A stretch of DNA of 64,000 nucleotides from Theristus sp. LFF4_11 (lineage: Eukaryota > Nematoda > Chromadorea > Monhysterida > Xyalidae). The stretch is taken from contig JASANC010002619.1 of assembly GCA_030248135.1 (NCBI GenBank), positions 124,001 to 188,000 on the forward strand. The letters run 5' to 3'. The translations under genes were made by a program, and so were the position numbers. Of the stretch, positions 35,286 to 48,100 are shown piece by piece (positions within the stretch are counted from its first letter, which is position 1; every line of letters starts with the position of its first letter). Under the pieces are notes generated by a model that did no database searches, had not been told where the DNA came from, and was given only the letters and a program-made list of their open reading frames with translations.

Positions 35286-36418
35286 TACATGTTTGAAAAC
35301 CTAAAAATAGAAAATCAGAACTGCCATGAGTCTGATTAGTTATGTTTTGCAATTTCTTGTGCAAATCTGACGGTAGATTACGTTCAATTTTAATTTCAAA
35401 TTGCCACGTCAGTCGTGAGGCATGTTCTTTACAGCCGCACGAACTGTAAATTACAGGCAATCAACTGATTTGTCCACAGAACGAACCCTTGTTCTTCTTC
35501 GTGAAACGGATTCAATCCATGAAAACTTGTTTCATTTAAGCGGTTTCTTGCAACTCTTTCACTGTGAAAGTAAATTCTGAAGTTCGGAAAGGCCAATTAA
35601 ACATGGCGTTTTTTCGTTGCAACGAGCGCGCGAAATTTAGCTCATATTCCGCCTTTTAAATGCGCAGAGAGCGCATTTTTCTCTAATTGGTGGAATGGCC
35701 CGTGCCCGTGAGATACGGTTGGGGCATCAGGGCGATTTTGAATGGCCGCATCAAGTAATAAAACTGATTTCCTTTCGACATCTGAGCCGCAGAACCAAAA
35801 TGCAAAGATTTTGCTGTGAATGTAATGCAATATTTTTGCCGATTAATTTTTGTCAAGTTGTTGTTTACGCATGAACAAAAACGTTTTTTAACACTGATAA
35901 CTTTATTGCGACTTCCCGTAATGAGTGACAAACTTTTGACTATATGGGCAGGCCAATTCGAAAACAACAACAGAATGCACGTAACAAGAAACACATGTAC
36001 ACAATGCAACAGACACAACAAAGCTTTCAAACAAAAATAAATAAAGTTTCGTGGTCTAAGATCTTGCACATTTGCACATGAGATTTTTGGGCATGCATCC
36101 GCGTAAACTCTGTTGTCTAGTTTTTGAAATGAATAGACTGAATTTAAAAAATGAGACATAATTACATTTACAGTTATGCAGTTTCTTCACTTCCGATCGA
36201 CTTCAGCTGCAAGACCTCAGCATTACAGCGCTCATAATCATGGCTTGTTTGACTGCCTAACTAAATGAAGTTTCATGGCTCTTGGAAGAAAACCGATAAC
36301 AAATATTTTGTTTGGTGGTCTTATGGAAAGGACACAACAGTGGATTCAGATGGCGGTTGTCGCTGGCTGTGGTTTGTGGGCTGGTTAGCTTGGTTTGCGT
36401 CAATGCCATTCCCGGTGT
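35286..36418. other. Intergenic gap inside the peptide cluster
   Basis: AT-rich, with no exon or motif that I can support. A faint MITE-like piece (aacatggcgttttttcgt, gagcgcgcgaaattt) lies near 35600-35635. Confidence 0.35.
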
Positions 36419-37325
36419 TCACTTTTTCCACGGACGGCCTCCGAGCGGTGCTCCCCCGTACGGGTAGCCTCCGCCGTAAGGGCTGCCGCGCATGCCCGCG
36501 TAGCCGGCGTATGGATTGCGTGCTTGATGACCAAGGCCGCCTCCGTAGGGGTACCCGCCAGCCGCACCCCCGTACGGGAGTCCCCCGGGACGCCCCATGG
36601 CCATGCCCATGCCTCCACGCGGGTAGCCACCGGGTGCAGCACCCCATGGTGAGCCGGCAGCGCCTGCGTACGGGTACCGGTACTGGTAGTAGTAGCTGCT
36701 CAGACCCCCTGGCCGACCCCCGCCATACATGTTGCCGGCCTGTTGACCACCGTAGTAACCAAACGCTGAGCTGACTGAAAAAATGCAAAACATTCTTCAT
36801 GATCAACCTTGTGGTCAGCGTGTTTGAACCTGTCAGTTTTCCCCCAAAATACCGAGTATGCGAAATTTTGGAAATACCCGGTTCCAAGAAGATCGGGTTT
36901 ATTTGAAATTACATTTTTTGTAGGCTAAGTATCTTTTATTGCAACTCCAATCGTGTGTTGTGCGAAAAAGTGACAGGTTTAAACAATCATACTGTATATG
37001 TAACTTCGGATATGGTCAGTTCGTAATCGCAGCATTGGAAAGGATTTGTACAAAACAGATATAAAGTGAAACTGTACGGTTGCAGAACTGGATTGTTTAA
37101 TGGCTCAAAATTGACCCACTAAACCATGTTATAGTCCGTTTTTTTGGTCTGGTTTTTTAGTTGTCAGAAAAAAATTCGGATATTCGAGAAAGCGGTCAAG
37201 GATAAGTTGTGAGTTGTTTTCCAATGCTTGCGTTTCTTCTGAATTTAAAAAGAAATAAACAAAGCTCGTGTAAACTTACGACCGAACAGCACAGCAAACA
37301 CCGCGAGTAGAGCCATGCACTTCAT
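36419..37325 (-). CDS. Secreted Gly/Tyr/Pro-rich peptide (peptide gene F)
   Basis: Two exons (37283-37325, 36419-36774) join in phase 1 to 132 residues. The leader is MKCMALLAVFAVLF and the mature part begins after VSSA with FGYYGGQQAGNMYGGG. The rest is Gly/Tyr/Pro/Ala-rich with repeats such as GGYPYGG and PYAGYAG. The end GGRPWKK has the two-lysine terminus shared with A, B and H. There are no cysteines in the mature part. GC content of this exon is far above its surroundings, as expected from the residue bias. A structural (cuticle-like) or antimicrobial role is possible. Confidence 0.75.
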
Positions 37326-39834
37326 TTTGTTGTGCTTGAAAATCGGCCGTGAAGGAAGATTAGAATAAACTAACTTTATTAATCTGCACAAAAAGAGCAC
37401 AACATTTAGGAGTTTTAGAACGGTAAAATATCGGTAAAATATCAATAAGGATTCGGTTTGAGTCAAGCTCAAACTAAACGTCGCAGTAAATGAAGCTTGT
37501 TTTGTCGGTGCAGGAAAGCTGTTCACACAAAATGTTTTCTTTGGACTGTTTGGGCAACCCGGGGCAACCTGGTGAATCCGTATCTTGGAGTCGGAGGAAC
37601 GGCTCAGTATGGAGTTATCTAGATATTTCGGAGCTTCCAAGAAACTCCACACGGTAAATAGAAATGTCTGTAGCGGTGTCCTGTCTCGGAAATAAAAGTG
37701 CTGAAGGCGGTTCTAAAGCGCCGTTTTAGTTCCGGGATTCCGCGCGGAAACAGGACACCGTTGCGGACAGGGCAAAGAGACGGACAGGATACCGGACTGC
37801 ACTTCAAAAAATCTTGTTCAGCGTGTCCATGTTTTGTTGAACTTGGAGTCTGACGTTTTGCTCACATCGACGGAGGCGGGGTATGAAAACTTACAGCTCA
37901 TATAAAAACAGAGCTGCATCTGAACAGTTGCAATGAACGATGTGCCCAATGATCAGCTGCTATTTATAGTGGCCGACAATTACGGCAGTTGGGGCAGGGG
38001 CAAGGCCCAACACGTGTCCCCGGATGACACAAACCAGTTACTGTGATTGGCTTCTTTGCCAAAGTTCAACAAAACAAAACTACCATGAAAGCGTGAAAGT
38101 TTTTTTTAACTGAAAACAAGCCTTGAAAAATTAGCGAGTTTTTTGTGTGCGACCAAGAATGAGAAATCAAGGAACGACGGCGCATCCGTGCGAACCGATG
38201 ACAGTCACCAAAATTATGTCGCTGTTCTTTGCACTTTTCACCTCGTTCATCACTTTTCTATTCAGTTTTTCTCAAATTTTAGAACGTACTTGTCGCAAAT
38301 TAATTCGTGTACCGGGTGGCTGGTTGTCTGTACATCGCTTGTGTCATCTTTGAACTTTCAAGTTTTCACGTTTAAAAAAGCCTCAAAATTTTTGTGTAAT
38401 GTGTACTTGTGAGATAAAATCAACGCATTGGTTTTTCAGTCCAATCGCAACCACAAAAACCAATTATGCATATTTTGTTAGAATGTTTCTTCATTATGAG
38501 TACACCCTGTGGTGAACAGTGACCAAACACATTTTTGGTAGTGAAAGTTTTCTCGGTCATCAACTGCCAAATGAACGATTGACCTTGGAATATGCTGCAC
38601 CTTGGCTATGTGCGTTTTGAAAATAATATATAATCAAATTACATGTGCGCATCAAAAAAGCACCAAAAAGTTTGAAACCACATATATGCGGTGCTAATGT
38701 GCCGTCAGGGACAGAACTGAAAAAAGTTCTTTTGAAATGATGTATTCTTGAACATTTCCATGCTCGTGAACAGAGGAGTGCCATGTCGCAACGTTCTTTC
38801 TGGAATGTTCGGGAAGAAACTGGATTTTGCTCGAACTATACTACCAATTTGACTGTTTTCATTGCCTGGAGGCTGTTTACTTCTTTAGTGCAACGTGTGT
38901 TGATGGATGAACAGCCACGTGGTGAACCTTGTCTACAATTATTTCATTATTTTTTCAACACAATAAAACCGGCAGTTTTTAGGACAATTCTCCAGTTTGG
39001 CTGCGTGACTGTAAAACAGTTCGTTCCAAAATCATTCCTTGTCGCGTAGCTCGAGGGCGAAGCAGTGAACATTTGATGTGCTGCCATGAACGCGAACGGT
39101 GTTGAGACACATGAATGCTCCACCAGTCATTGGTGGACTGACGCCATCTTTTATTTGAATCACTACCCGGATGCATGTAAACTAACCAAAGATGGTACAA
39201 ACACAGAAGTTGCATAAATACCGTATTACCCCCATTAAACCCCCCCCCCCATTAATCCCCCTCCCACCAATAAACCCCCACCCCCACGACAAGTTTCCGA
39301 ATAATCCCCCCACAAATAATCCCCCATGGGGGTTAATTGGAAACCTGTTTGAAACACATATCCAGCGAATTCAGTGGCTGAATTCACTGACATTGGTGAA
39401 ATTGTGCTTCCAAAGGGCCCAAAGGGATGAGTTAAATAATAATTTCATTACAAAAGGCTGTTACAAAAGGAAATCTCTGTGAAAAGTAGAAGTTTCTGCG
39501 ACTTTCTTGCCTGCCATGCAAGGTATTTTTGCCATTTTTCAACAAATCCCCACCCCTAGAATTTGTTTGTAAATAAGCCCGGTACACATTTTTTTAAAAA
39601 TGTACAGTCGACTCTGTAATACAGTTAAAAATTCAATTATTTTTTGTACATGTGGTCCAGAAATGCACAAAAACGTGCGAATTCAGGGATGGACAGATGT
39701 TGCGGGCATGACATCAGCATCGTGTACACCCACACGCCTCAATGGGCACATTTGATCAAACGACACGCACACACGACCACACAGAAACGTTCGAAAGGCA
39801 GTGGCATTTCATCAGTTGCGCCATAAGCACACAC
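37326..39834. other. Intergenic gap with a possible promoter and micro-ORF
   Basis: TATAAAAA at 37901 is followed at 37933 by a 37-codon frame (MNDVPNDQLLFIVADNYGSW near its start). Its first half faintly recalls the opening strand of sulfatases, but there is no splice donor or continuation I trust. A C-rich tract with ccccattaa units lies at 39233-39330. The rest shows nothing. Confidence 0.3.
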
Positions 39835-40062
39835 TCAAACTCTGCAACGTGCCACCCATGCAGCATGACGCCCATGGTAGGCCAGTGCCAGTCGGCATGC
39901 GCCCTGTTGTTCCAGCAGCGTCACTCTGCCCGGTGAGCAGAGTTCTGTGCGAGTCGGCACGGCAACGCGCTTGTACGTGTAGCCGGGCTCGTAGCCACTG
40001 GCCAGCCCAACCGACGTGCAGCCAGCCTCCGGTGTGCTAGCCGGTCGCTGCTGAAAACACAC
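39835..40062 (-). CDS. Possible second exon of a small cysteine-containing peptide (peptide gene G, partial)
   Basis: After an acceptor (tgtgttttcag) an open frame of about 73 codons has GYEPGYTYKRVAVPTRTELC, GACRLALAYHG and ends WVARCRV, with four cysteines. A candidate leader exon (MKILLLLETIVA, about 40138-40175) has a gtgagc donor but in phase 1, which does not fit this frame. The gene model is therefore incomplete. It may be degenerate or use another first exon. Confidence 0.35.
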   Translation of the reverse strand: MCFQQRPASTPEAGCTSVGLASGYEPGYTYKRVAVPTRTELCSPGRVTLLEQQGACRLALAYHGRHAAWVARCRV

Positions 40063-40199
40063 AGCGTTACAAAGTCATCAAAGTTGTGTGTTGACTTCAA
40101 CGTTGAACGAAAACAAAAGTCGCAATCTTATGAGCTCACCAGCGACAATCGTCTCGAGCAACAGCAGAATCTTCATGAAGTTGAGCAGTGAGCTGAAAT

Positions 40200-42557
40200 G
40201 AACGAAGCAACCGTAGAAGATCTGCAACGAAAAAAACGATTTGTTTTTCATTTATGCTTTGCTTCATTAATAGCATAGATATGGTGGACGCATTCAATAT
40301 TAGGTTTTCTTTTTTCTTTTTTTCTGAACTGTTTCACTAAAACGACGTGGTGGAAGGGGCTAAAAAGGCCGAGCGGACACTTAATTTTTTTGCATTGACA
40401 TTATGGGATAAATGCAGAAAAGCAGCGTGTCAACGAAATCGTTCAAGAAAGTGTGTAACAAAATTCGATACAAGCCATGTCATGCAACTCTTTACACTGA
40501 AGAGGTAATTAGAAAAACAAATGAAAAAGTTATCAGGCAAAAAGTACGTACACACAGAACGTTTCGTGAATAGTTACGGTTTTTTAGAGGTTTTGATGAA
40601 TAACGGATGCGAATTGTCACTGGCTTTTATAATACCCTCAACCGGTTGCTTGACGGGCGTGATTGAACGAACATTTGCCAAAACCAGTTGCTGCTGGCGC
40701 ATTCAGCGTGAAGAACGCACACGGTTTTCGATCAGAAACTTCTGGAAACCGCTGGTCTAATTACGTTTCAATGATGCTAATTTTGTGTTTTACGTGATCG
40801 GGGTTGGTGGTGATCGTTGATACAGCTGAACAGAGGCACATGCGCGAACAGACAAACGGACACTGTGGAAAACAGGGTTTACAAATTCATGGGAACCTTG
40901 ACACGATCACTGTTTGTGCGCTCATATTGCCGTCGATTGTTGATGGACATGGTTTGCGGCATGAATGCTACAGTCATTGGTATGAAAAAATCCTTGACAA
41001 AAACCGGTTGCTTTGGGCGACTTTGGTTTCTGGTAAAAAAACACACTAAATTCAAAGAATGAATGTGAAATTTGCCTGCGCGAATGCACGGTCAAGTCGC
41101 GGTTACAGTTGTATGTATTTTGACTAATCAATTTCCTCGTTACGGAAAAAAAGTGTTTTTTTAAACGGTTTAGTCGACGAAGATCTTTCAAAAAACCGCA
41201 CATGTTTTCAATCACTTCTTTTGAAATTTCACAAACATCGGACCACGTGGTCAGTCGGTGGTGCTCCCCAAGCTTTTTCACAGAGCGACAACGTGCGACA
41301 AAAAAACGATAAATGAGAATATGTTGATGAGCGTGCGCAACAAGCACCATTGTTGCACAAGCACCATTGTTGCACAAGCACCATTGTTGCACCATTGTTG
41401 CGCCAGCGTCACCCTCGTGGCCTGGTGGTAGTGCGTTCGGGACTCTTGTCTGTGCGTTCGGGGGATCGAGCCTTGCCGACGGGGTGTTTAGGCACTTAAT
41501 GACAGAGAAAACTCGATGGGCACCCGACTCGACGGCGTTCTGCACGCTTTTCTGGGTTATCCCCAGCTAAAACATTGGCAAAAGCACCGTTCGTTCGTTC
41601 GTATTGTTCGTTTGTTGTCTCTGTTCAAGCACGATGGTTGCCTAAACGACGACATTGTTTACAGAAACGACCATCAAATTACCACAATGAACTTTTTTCA
41701 ATTTTTTCAAACTTTCTGGAAAAAAAATTACGCATCACACGCGTTTCCTGCTACACACAGCGACACCCCGGGTGCAGCGATGAGTTCGGCTCAGCAGGAA
41801 AGACACGCAAAACCCAGGCGCTCATTGACCTAGTTTTCAAAGCACACGTTACATGTCGCCACACCACATCTGATGCAAAGAACATGCCAAACGGACGCAT
41901 TCGCTGTCGTGCACTTGTCTCATAACTGGTTTTTAAATGGTCATGACCGTAATTCCAATTATTATAACCGGTAGAATGTTCACGAACCGAAAACGATTTG
42001 ATCAGACAGCAATCCATGTCGTTGTTTTGAAACTCGTGAAGTTTCCGATGGAGAACAACGGTAGAACTGGTTCTATCACACTGATTTACGACTTGCAACT
42101 TTCGAGCAATACAAAAAAAAGCAAAGCAGAGCGTTAAGCATGCGCCATTAGTTGATGAAATAATGTATTAATACTAACCGGTTAAAACATACTTGAAATG
42201 TCATTGTTCCAAAACTAGCAAACATTACTACAAGACCAGGAAGGCATACAGACACAGCAACACATAAAAATTATGATGAACAAGTTTTTATGGTGCGATG
42301 AAATGCGCTTAAAAACAAGAGAAATATGTATTTCTTGGAAGTGCCGGGTCGCATTCAACACTTGTGTTATTTGATTTGACTTCGGTGGAGTGCCTGGTTC
42401 GGCCAAAGTGCGTGTACCACCGTGTAACAGTTGTTGCAGTGGCCGCCACCACCGTATAGTGCCGTTGCTAACAGTCGCATAAATCGTGTTTTCCTTTTTC
42501 AGATTCCGTAGTTCATATTCACATTCTAGCGCATTCGGCCAGTAGCAGTGTTCGACC
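40200..42557. other. Intergenic region with a SINE and microsatellite
   Basis: It contains an 18-bp tandem repeat (caccattgttgcacaag, about 41341-41402) and SINE copy 2. A minus-strand frame of 207 codons at 40922-41545 overlaps both and is judged spurious. No other gene is supported. Confidence 0.45.
41410..41570 (+). repeat. tRNA-derived SINE, copy 2
   Basis: It starts accctcgtggcctggtggta, has gggatcgagcc as B box, then the same tail as the copy at 20717-20870 (cacttaatgacagagaaaac, ttctgggttatccccag). The anticodon-arm region differs between the copies. Confidence 0.7.
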
Positions 42558-43301
42558 ATGAAATCCACAGCAACATTCGTTTTGTTCGCCGCCATTATCG
42601 CCGGTCAGTTGCACAGAATTGCAATGTAAGGTTGATCGAATGCACATGCAGCAAGCCGCAGGCTCACACCAAAATTGAAAACTGAATTTGCCGCCACTTT
42701 AGGCGTCTGCAGACTGACAGTGTGGTGTGTTGGATCCGGTGGTACACTCGCTGATTGAGTTATACGCTAAGTGGCAGTGCTTACGCTTTGAGCACACTGG
42801 TGTTTGTTTGCAGCTGCATCAGGCGCCCGCTGTGGCATGGTCGGCGGCGAGTACGTCTGCAACGAGGCGCAGCCACCCGTGGGGCCAATCTACAATCGGC
42901 GTCCCGCAGCTCCATTCGCTCACGGCGCCCTGCCTACCGCCGCCGGTGCTCCGCATGCAGCAAACCCGGCACACTTGGCTGGATATGCCGCATGGGCCGG
43001 CTACCAGTACCCGCACGCCGGCACTGTTCCGCATACCGCCGCGCACCCGTACGCCGGAGCCGTACCACACACTGCTGCATACCCGTTTGCCGGCGCAGTT
43101 GGCCATGTTGGCGCGTACCCGTACGCAGGCGGTGCTGCGCATGCTGGGGCGTACCCGTACGCAGGTGGTGTTCCGCATGCTGGCGCGTACCCGTACGCAG
43201 GTGGTGTTCCGCATGCTGGCGCGTACCCGTACGGCGCATACGGACAAGGACGATATGCTCCGACACACCGTGGTCTCTTGGGTCGCCCCATCAAAAAATA
43301 G
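42558..43301 (+). CDS. Secreted Ala/Gly/Tyr-rich repeat protein (peptide gene H)
   Basis: Two exons (42558-42603, 42814-43301) join in phase 1 to 177 residues. The leader is MKSTATFVLFAAIIAAASG. The mature part starts ARCGMVGGEYVCNE, two cysteines in the CX8C spacing of peptide B. It continues with Ala/His/Pro/Gly and a run of tandem units of about 12 residues (GAYPYAGGVPHA). The last units are nearly identical in DNA as well, a 36-bp repeat at about 43110-43235. The end GRPIKK carries the two-lysine terminus. A structural or antimicrobial secreted role is inferred from composition. Confidence 0.78.
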
Positions 43302-45196
43302 ACTAGTCATACTGAAGCTGTTGTAGAAGCAACTAGAATAATGCTCAGCTAGGCAGCGATCCCCTCAATATGCATTTCCACACAATTCGACCCGTTTGAA
43401 CTTTTGCCAGGGTTAAACTGATTTTTTATTGTTTTTAACAAAAAGCATTTTGTTTAGTTGTTGTGTGAGTATGTGACGGTCAATCTGTTTTGTTGTTCAT
43501 TGATAGAGAAAAATAAAAAAAGCTACGTGTTGCAGCTACAGATCAGAGGATGTCAGAGGATATATTCCTCCGTTACACGAATAGAAAATTACAAAATAGT
43601 GCTGGTAAGAAATGCGACAAATGTAGAAATTAGTGGATCAACCAAATAAATCGCGGATAAAAAATGCAAGCTGTCGCTAATTTCGGATGAACTGACCTTA
43701 CGTGGCTTCAGAAATTACATGGAAAACTGAAAAAACGTGAGTTTGACGAATTTCAAAACAATACTTCAATTTTTGTCCAGACCAAGAAAAAGTGAGGCAA
43801 ACAGTAACCTTTCAAAATAAAAGATCGCGCAAGAAAAAGACAAAAAAAAATCTCAACAACATAACAACAAGAACAATCAGTTCTGCGAATAAACCTGTGT
43901 TTCAAAGACGCAATTGCAATCATATACCCATAAGATAACGAGACAAGAATTTACACTCAATCAGTTTTGAAAAAATCAATCAAAATTGATATTGGCTCAC
44001 CTTACGGTCAACACAAATTCACTCGTAATCAGTAACTTCGATTTTCAGTTGAGCACACAAGTTTCAAATACCACATTTTCATACCCAGCAATTTACAAGG
44101 ACCAAAATAATCATACAGCTTTGGAAAATCAACTTGAACCATTGCAATGCACGATTTCAACAATTATTCGATAAAAATGGCATACGATTACAATTCACTG
44201 CAATTTTCTGAAATACAATCAGTCGAACTTTTAGTTGCTTTACAACATTCAGTTAGATCAGATAACAACAACAACGCAATGGCAGTAAACACCATACACA
44301 AATACACACATTCACATGGACCACTCATTCTAAGAACAAAAACAACAAAAACTCTAGTCTTGTCTGCGATTATGTCAAACTTGTAAAAAATAACAAAACA
44401 CTAACGAAAACTAAACATTGGACCACAACGCACAATAGCACCAGGGTGGCATGCATCAACCTCAGAAGAGCGCAAAATCAACAGAAATGTATCACCAAAC
44501 GATCAAATGAGAAAACTCAATCGGTAGGTCTTGCTGTTCTGACGAGAGACCAGCAAAGCGTTCGAACAAAAAAGAATATCATCCAAAAACACGTGCTGTT
44601 ATGCAAAAACTTGAAATTAGCTCACAAAGAAGCACGCAAAAAGATTATAGTTTATCCACTAAATACACCAGATCGAAATCGTTTGAGAAACTTTGCTAAC
44701 AACTTTTAATAACAAACTGAAAATTAAAAAACAACAACCAAAATCACATTTGAAAGAGTCACGGGCATTTCAACGCACGTAGAATAAAACACAAATTCTC
44801 AAATGCATCAATCACACACGCATTGTCTCACAGATGTGCTCACAACAAAAAAGCCTCACCGAGGTTACTCTTTAGAAAATCACATATTTATCATTCCTAG
44901 AAAACAAAGATACTGAAGAAAATGAGAAGCATTCAAAACAATGATAATCACTTACCAAACAAACTAAACGGAACTGGGCTGCTGGCAAAAAGATGAAAAT
45001 ATATTTCAACGAGTCATGGAGTTCCATGGGAGAAAAACAAACGGACAAGCCTGAAATCGCCCGACGTAGACCGAAAAAAAACTTCGAAAGTTCCACGCAG
45101 CAGAGTGAGTCAGTAGAGCGTTTACTGAGCGGACTAAGGGCAACAAGCATTGAGCCAGTGGCACCACAACAGTGCTTACATACAACTGATGCCAGT
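43302..45196. other. Intergenic, A/C-rich on the plus strand
   Basis: From about 43440 to 44900 the plus strand is strikingly poor in G and T, with several open frames under 90 codons that show no family match. It may be a decayed element or untranslated sequence. Peptide gene H and importin-beta converge here. Confidence 0.4.
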
Positions 45197-48100
45197 CTAG
45201 GCGGTCGGCGCCTTCAACTTGCGAATTTCCTTGAACGCCCAGTTGGCGAGCGTCTTTGACTTGCTGGTGCGCGCTTTCCTGGATTTGTTCAGCACTCGCT
45301 GCACCTCATCAGACTCGAGTGCGGGCAAGATCAGCGCACCGTACGCCGTTGCTAGGTCACTGAAATCATGATGCAGGCTGCAGTCGAAGAACGTGCAAAG
45401 CAGCAATACTGATCCGCTGCATCGGCTCATCAGAAGCAACTGAGCAACTGTGGCCGTTGCACTGAAGATGAAACCTGAACACGCACACACCCGATGAGGC
45501 CAGCGGCATTCGCGAGCACGCCGTCGGGCGTCTTGCCTTGGCTGGCGACACGCGCCAACAGGTGCAGCATGCTCGGCACGTGCTCGTACAGCAGCTTCAG
45601 CTCTTCTGAAAACAACACTGCCACGCTCAGTGTCAGCTGGCTTGCAATTGGCGTCACAATGTTTCGGAAGCAATCGCAGCAACCTGTTGGTCCATTGGTG
45701 TTGGTGGCGGGTCGTATGCCCTGGACGATGCCGGTGTATGCCTCCAAACAGGACTCTTGCACGCCGTGCATGTATTCAAGCTCGTCAATGTCCGTCTGCG
45801 CAAACAGAAATGAAACGTACACATGTTGCTGGCATGCGACCACACGCACGCATAGATGCGCTGGCACCTCGCTTTCATGTTGCTTGGACACAGCAATTAT
45901 AAAGGCACTCTTGTTTGTCACTCAGACAATCTTGCATTGCCGCACCAAGCTTGATGCAACTAATTTTCTTATCTCGTCCACAAACGGATTGAGTTGCACT
46001 TGCATAACCAAAACAGATGAGCCACGACAGCATGTATTATCAATTTTTCGGTTCTGCGACTCAATGCGTTTGTAGACGTAAAAAGGAAACTAGTTTCAAT
46101 TGTTTTGTGGCAATTCAAAATCGCCTAAGTGACCTGGGCCTATTTAGGGGACTCGGATTACTTTACCAATTTTGAATTCCCGCGTCATGCATCCGCGCTG
46201 TTTACCTATCTATGCGCGCATTGAGTCTCGGGGCCAAAAAAGATAATAGTAGTAGCAGGACGATCACGAAAGCCACGTGAATGGTACCACTGCAACCTGG
46301 TCCTCAGCGGTGTACGTGGACGCCTGCTGCAACAGTTTCAGCACTGGATCAGCGTAGCGCACAAAGTTGGGCCCGATCGCGAGCGCAATGTCGCTGAACA
46401 CACTGAGCGTTTGCGGCTTGATTGATTTGTCGATGTGTTTGTTCTGTAAACAGCACCATTTGCAGTGGTCTTCTAGTTTACGATGGTGGCTTGCGTGTTT
46501 CAGCGTTGACCATCCAGTCGACTGTTTCATGACGTGGTTTTGTGATGACCATGCGTGAGCGCAACAGTTTGACGCAATCAAGCAGCGTTCATGGAATACT
46601 GGAGCAAACGAACGTGCAGAATGGCGAGCAACAGCGCGACGATGTCGTCCATCCACGGCAGAATGTCCGCCTCGAAGCCGCGACACAGATCGGCGACGAG
46701 CCCGACCGCAGCCAGTATCACCTGCGGCTCCGCGTGGTTCTGCAGGCCGGCAACGAGGAACGGTCGAAGGCTGTCCATGTACTGCGCGAACTGCTTGCCG
46801 AGCACTGCAAAGATTCTCAGTGCTAATCGCTTTCATCGAGTCCATTCAATTACAGTATTCATCGAGCAACTGTTGCCTTCGCATCAACTTTTGCACTTGA
46901 ACAGTGTGCTCTGCTCGAGAAAACAATCAGCAATCTATACGCAGACACAAAGTAGAGCGCGTAGGAAAAACTTAGGCGTAGGCAAGTGGCACCTTCAACA
47001 ACGGCAGAGACCGCAATCAAGGCATCTTCAATGACGCCGCCACTTTGCTGGCCTGAACAACGCTGCATGATCAGCAACAGTCCAGTCATGATGTCGTTTG
47101 AGATCAGTGGCGCATCATCCGGTCGTAGTTTTCGCACAACGCTCTGCAAACAACGAAACCATAAATTCAAGTGACGTTGCAATGCAACGAATTTCAGGTT
47201 GACGCAGTGTTGAGTGTTGAGTGTAGTCAACACGGTAGTCAACGGATTTCTGGTTGCAAAATGGTGTTGCAACACGGCAACCTGCAGCGTGGCACAGAGC
47301 ATCGACTCTAAATCACGGAACTGCGAGCGTTCGTTGTTCGACTGCAGCTGGCTTTCCATGGTGAGCAGCTGCTGCAGTTTCGTCAGCACGGTCACTGTTG
47401 TCCGCTGCACGACCTCGTAGCAATCCTGCAGTTGAAACGTCAAGCCTGTGCACTTGGCATCGTAAAAACCGGTTTTGTATATTGCCATGAAAAAACCGGT
47501 TTTATTTCCGTTTTAAACCGTTTTATTTTCCAATTTTTCTCAGACCCAGTGTTTATAAATTGGCCCTCGGAACAATCAGAAATACAGTAGAAATTAGTGT
47601 TTTTAATTTGTGCGAAGTTTAATTTGCGTTTGATACAGTATTTTTTACTTTTGCCAAATGCTATCATGCGACATCCTCGTTCAACCGTTTTCAACCACCA
47701 AAAAATTCCAAAATTCTTAAGGTAAAAAACTGGTTTTTCCCATGCCAACCCTACTGTGTTTTACTGCACTTTACCAGATTCAAAATGTTGTACGTTTCAA
47801 TTAGAAAATAAAGCCAAACCGAGCCAACCTTGGGACTATTCTTGATTAATTCCATGATCGTTTCGAAAGACGCAATTTGCAGATTTGACACTCGTCCATC
47901 CGGTCTACAATGCAATACAAGAATACAACAGAACAAGAAACCTTGAAAAGTCGCTTCGAAAATTGCTTCGCCGAGGAACATGGAGCAACAATGTTGCAAT
48001 GACGAACCGATCGGTTGTCTTGATCAGCTCATCAATGATCGCTGCAAAGCATGAGCTGAGAATGTACGTGTCCGGTTGGCCCGTCTCATCGGTGCCTTGT

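Noticed and set aside
37933..38046. A sulfatase gene starting after the TATA box at 37901
   Set aside because: Only one strand-like motif matches and the frame stops after 37 codons with no usable donor.
40922..41545. 207-codon minus-strand frame
   Set aside because: It runs through a microsatellite and a SINE and has no domain or splice support.
42727..43326. Long Arg/Thr- and Arg/Cys-rich frames on both strands over peptide gene H
   Set aside because: They are shadows of the repetitive coding exon in other frames.
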